Below, piece by piece: positions 5,789 to 9,263 of a stretch of DNA of 9,263 nucleotides (position 1 is the stretch's first letter; the number at the start of each line of letters is the position of its first letter). A program made the translations under genes and the position numbers. The DNA lies in the NCBI GenBank assembly GCA_030042575.1, contig JASHZK010000315.1, forward strand, positions 1 through 9,263. The letters run 5' to 3'. A model generated the notes under the pieces. The model saw nothing but the letters and a program-made list of their open reading frames with translations. It had not been told where the DNA came from and searched no databases. This DNA is from Acidimicrobiales bacterium (lineage in GTDB: Bacteria; Actinomycetota; Acidimicrobiia; Acidimicrobiales; UBA8190).

Positions 5789-6363
5789 TTCTTCCTGTTT
5801 TTCGCCTTCAGGTCCTGCTTGAAGGCGCGCACCTTACGTAGCGACGCTTCGTCGACGATGTCGGCGGCGGAGCGGAAGCTGCCCGGCTCACTGTAGGGGG
5901 TGCTGACGTCGTCCCACCCTGCAGGCCGAACGCCGAGCTGCTTGCCCAACAGGGCGACGAAGATCATGGCTTTCTGCTCGCCGAACCCGGGCAGCGCTCG
6001 CACTCGCTGCAGGAGCTCGGCTCCGGTGGCGACGCCCTCCCACACTCCTTCGGCGCGGCCTCCGTACTGCTCGACGAGGACGCGGCACAGCTCGTGAACG
6101 CGTTTGGCCATGGATCCCGGATAGCGGTGCAGGGCCGGGCGCTGAGAGAAGATCGCGGCCAGGGTGTCGGGGCCGAGAGCGGCCAACCGTCCCGCCTCGA
6201 ATCCCTCCGGGAGACGGCGCCGGAGCTCCAGCGGCGCCGAGAACGCCCACTCCAGCGGCACCTGCTGGTCGAGGACCATCCCGATCAGCAGCGCCAGGGG
6301 ATCGGTCGACAGCAGCTTGTCGGCTTCCGGGTCCTGGGAGAGGTGCAGGCTTCGCCTGGCCAT
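5785..6363 (-). CDS. HhH-GPD family DNA glycosylase-like protein
   Basis: The 192-residue product resembles the small actinobacterial HhH-GPD proteins of the base-excision-repair superfamily (I recall TIGR03252 for this group). An N-terminal helical part contains LLIGMVLDQQVPLEWAF (25-41). The helix-hairpin-helix is ALPGFGEQKAMIFVALLGKQ (123-142), and the C-terminus is basic (KVRAFKQDLKAKNRKK, 177-192), fitting DNA contact. The lyase Lys of endonuclease III (K120, in LPGVGRK) aligns with Q130. The catalytic Asp expected about 18 residues later could correspond to D151 or D152. There are no C-terminal cysteines for a 4Fe-4S cluster. If active, it would be a monofunctional glycosylase; the damaged base is unknown. 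The start is ATG at 6363, with no Shine-Dalgarno but TAGCCT 7 nt upstream. It is 48 nt after aceE and overlaps thiE by 4 nt. Confidence 0.84.
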   Translation of the reverse strand: MARRSLHLSQDPEADKLLSTDPLALLIGMVLDQQVPLEWAFSAPLELRRRLPEGFEAGRLAALGPDTLAAIFSQRPALHRYPGSMAKRVHELCRVLVEQYGGRAEGVWEGVATGAELLQRVRALPGFGEQKAMIFVALLGKQLGVRPAGWDDVSTPYSEPGSFRSAADIVDEASLRKVRAFKQDLKAKNRKK

Positions 6364-6370
6364 CGAGGCG

Positions 6371-6376
6371 AGGCTA
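6371..6376 (-). promoter_or_regulatory. Candidate -10 box before the HhH-GPD gene
   Basis: The minus strand reads TAGCCT, then 7 nt (CGCCTCG), then ATG at 6363. It has the TANNNT form and lies where a leaderless transcript would place it; there is no Shine-Dalgarno to favour a leadered one. The -35 region is not convincing. If real, the HhH-GPD and thiE genes could be transcribed independently of aceE from this 48-nt gap. Confidence 0.3.
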
Positions 6377-6411
6377 TCGCCCCGAGCCAGCTATGGCCCT
6401 TCTGGTGGACC

Positions 6412-9138
<2,727 letters not shown>

Positions 9139-9263
9139 GGCTCCATGCTATTGGCGCCATCGGCGGAGTCGATGCCCGATGTCTCAGGCCCGTCGGTCGC
9201 CCCGCGCTCGAGGCCTCGCTGTCACACCCTGGGCGCACCATGGGTTCATGTTGGAGGAGGCCA
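9139..9263. other. Upstream region of aceE and probable leader of a gene beyond the right edge
   Basis: The region holds the candidate aceE promoter. Towards the right edge GGAGGAGG (9253-9260, plus strand) is a near-perfect Shine-Dalgarno, so a plus-strand gene probably starts a few bases outside the window. Alternatively ATG at 9248 (MLEEA...) or at 9240 could be its first codon. No protein can be identified from this. No clear plus-strand TANNNT box is seen. Confidence 0.4.
9145..9172 (-). promoter_or_regulatory. Candidate aceE promoter
   Basis: On the minus strand TCGACT (plus 9167-9172, four of six matches to TTGACA), a 16-nt spacer and TAGCAT (plus 9145-9150, TANNNT form) make a plausible sigma-70-type promoter. 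Transcription would begin about 7 nt after the box, at or beside the GTG at 9138. This would give a leaderless mRNA, or a 15-nt leader if the ATG at 9123 is used. Confidence 0.38.

Noticed and set aside
4526..5896. A 456-codon plus-strand open frame crossing the alpha/beta hydrolase, thiE and part of the HhH-GPD gene.
   Set aside because: It overlaps three well-supported genes in other frames, and its translation is Arg/Gly/Pro-rich without recognisable motifs.
9139..9263. A thiamine diphosphate riboswitch upstream of aceE: the minus strand contains GGGTGTGACAGCGAGG and later CTGAGA.
   Set aside because: The second conserved half (ACCTGA followed by TAATGCC-like sequence and GGGA) is absent, and the candidate promoter lies downstream of these bases, so they would not be transcribed.

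Overview
The window is GC-rich and gene-dense, with genes on both strands, several GTG starts and very short spacers. This points to a high-GC actinobacterium. The protein set (several acyl-CoA dehydrogenases, a homodimeric pyruvate dehydrogenase E1, an actinobacterial-type HhH-GPD protein, a metallo-beta-lactamase-fold hydrolase) would fit Acidimicrobiia or a related lineage. That placement is an inference from protein style, not a measured result. I see no tRNA, rRNA, CRISPR array, insertion sequence, prophage or integrase.

Left part (1-2464). A minus-strand gene whose first 34 codons resemble the start of an acyl-CoA dehydrogenase runs off the left edge. Divergent from it are a DMT-type membrane transporter and, overlapping it by one base, a glutamate dehydrogenase-family enzyme with a strong Shine-Dalgarno. 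These two look like one operon.

Middle (2465-5093). A metallo-beta-lactamase-fold hydrolase (minus) ends 4 nt from the dehydrogenase stop. It is divergent from an acyl-CoA dehydrogenase across a 57-nt gap holding two short inverted repeats. The acyl-CoA dehydrogenase is followed 33 nt later, in the same frame, by an alpha/beta-hydrolase-fold protein. Both proteins lack a classical catalytic residue: Leu replaces the C-terminal Glu base of the dehydrogenase, and Gly replaces the nucleophile Ser of the hydrolase.

Right part (5138-9138, all minus). The order of transcription is pyruvate dehydrogenase E1 (aceE), an HhH-GPD DNA-glycosylase-like protein, then thiamine phosphate synthase (thiE). 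The last two overlap by 4 nt. Joining thiE to aceE is functionally sensible, because E1 needs thiamine diphosphate. A strong GGAGGAGG motif at the right edge suggests another plus-strand gene begins just outside.

The content is mostly core metabolism: amino-acid oxidation, acyl-CoA oxidation, pyruvate oxidation and cofactor synthesis. I found no convincing undescribed multi-gene system. The points most worth checking are the two missing catalytic residues, the aceE-HhH-thiE arrangement, and TANNNT boxes 6-7 nt before three start codons that lack a well-placed Shine-Dalgarno, suggesting leaderless or near-leaderless transcripts.
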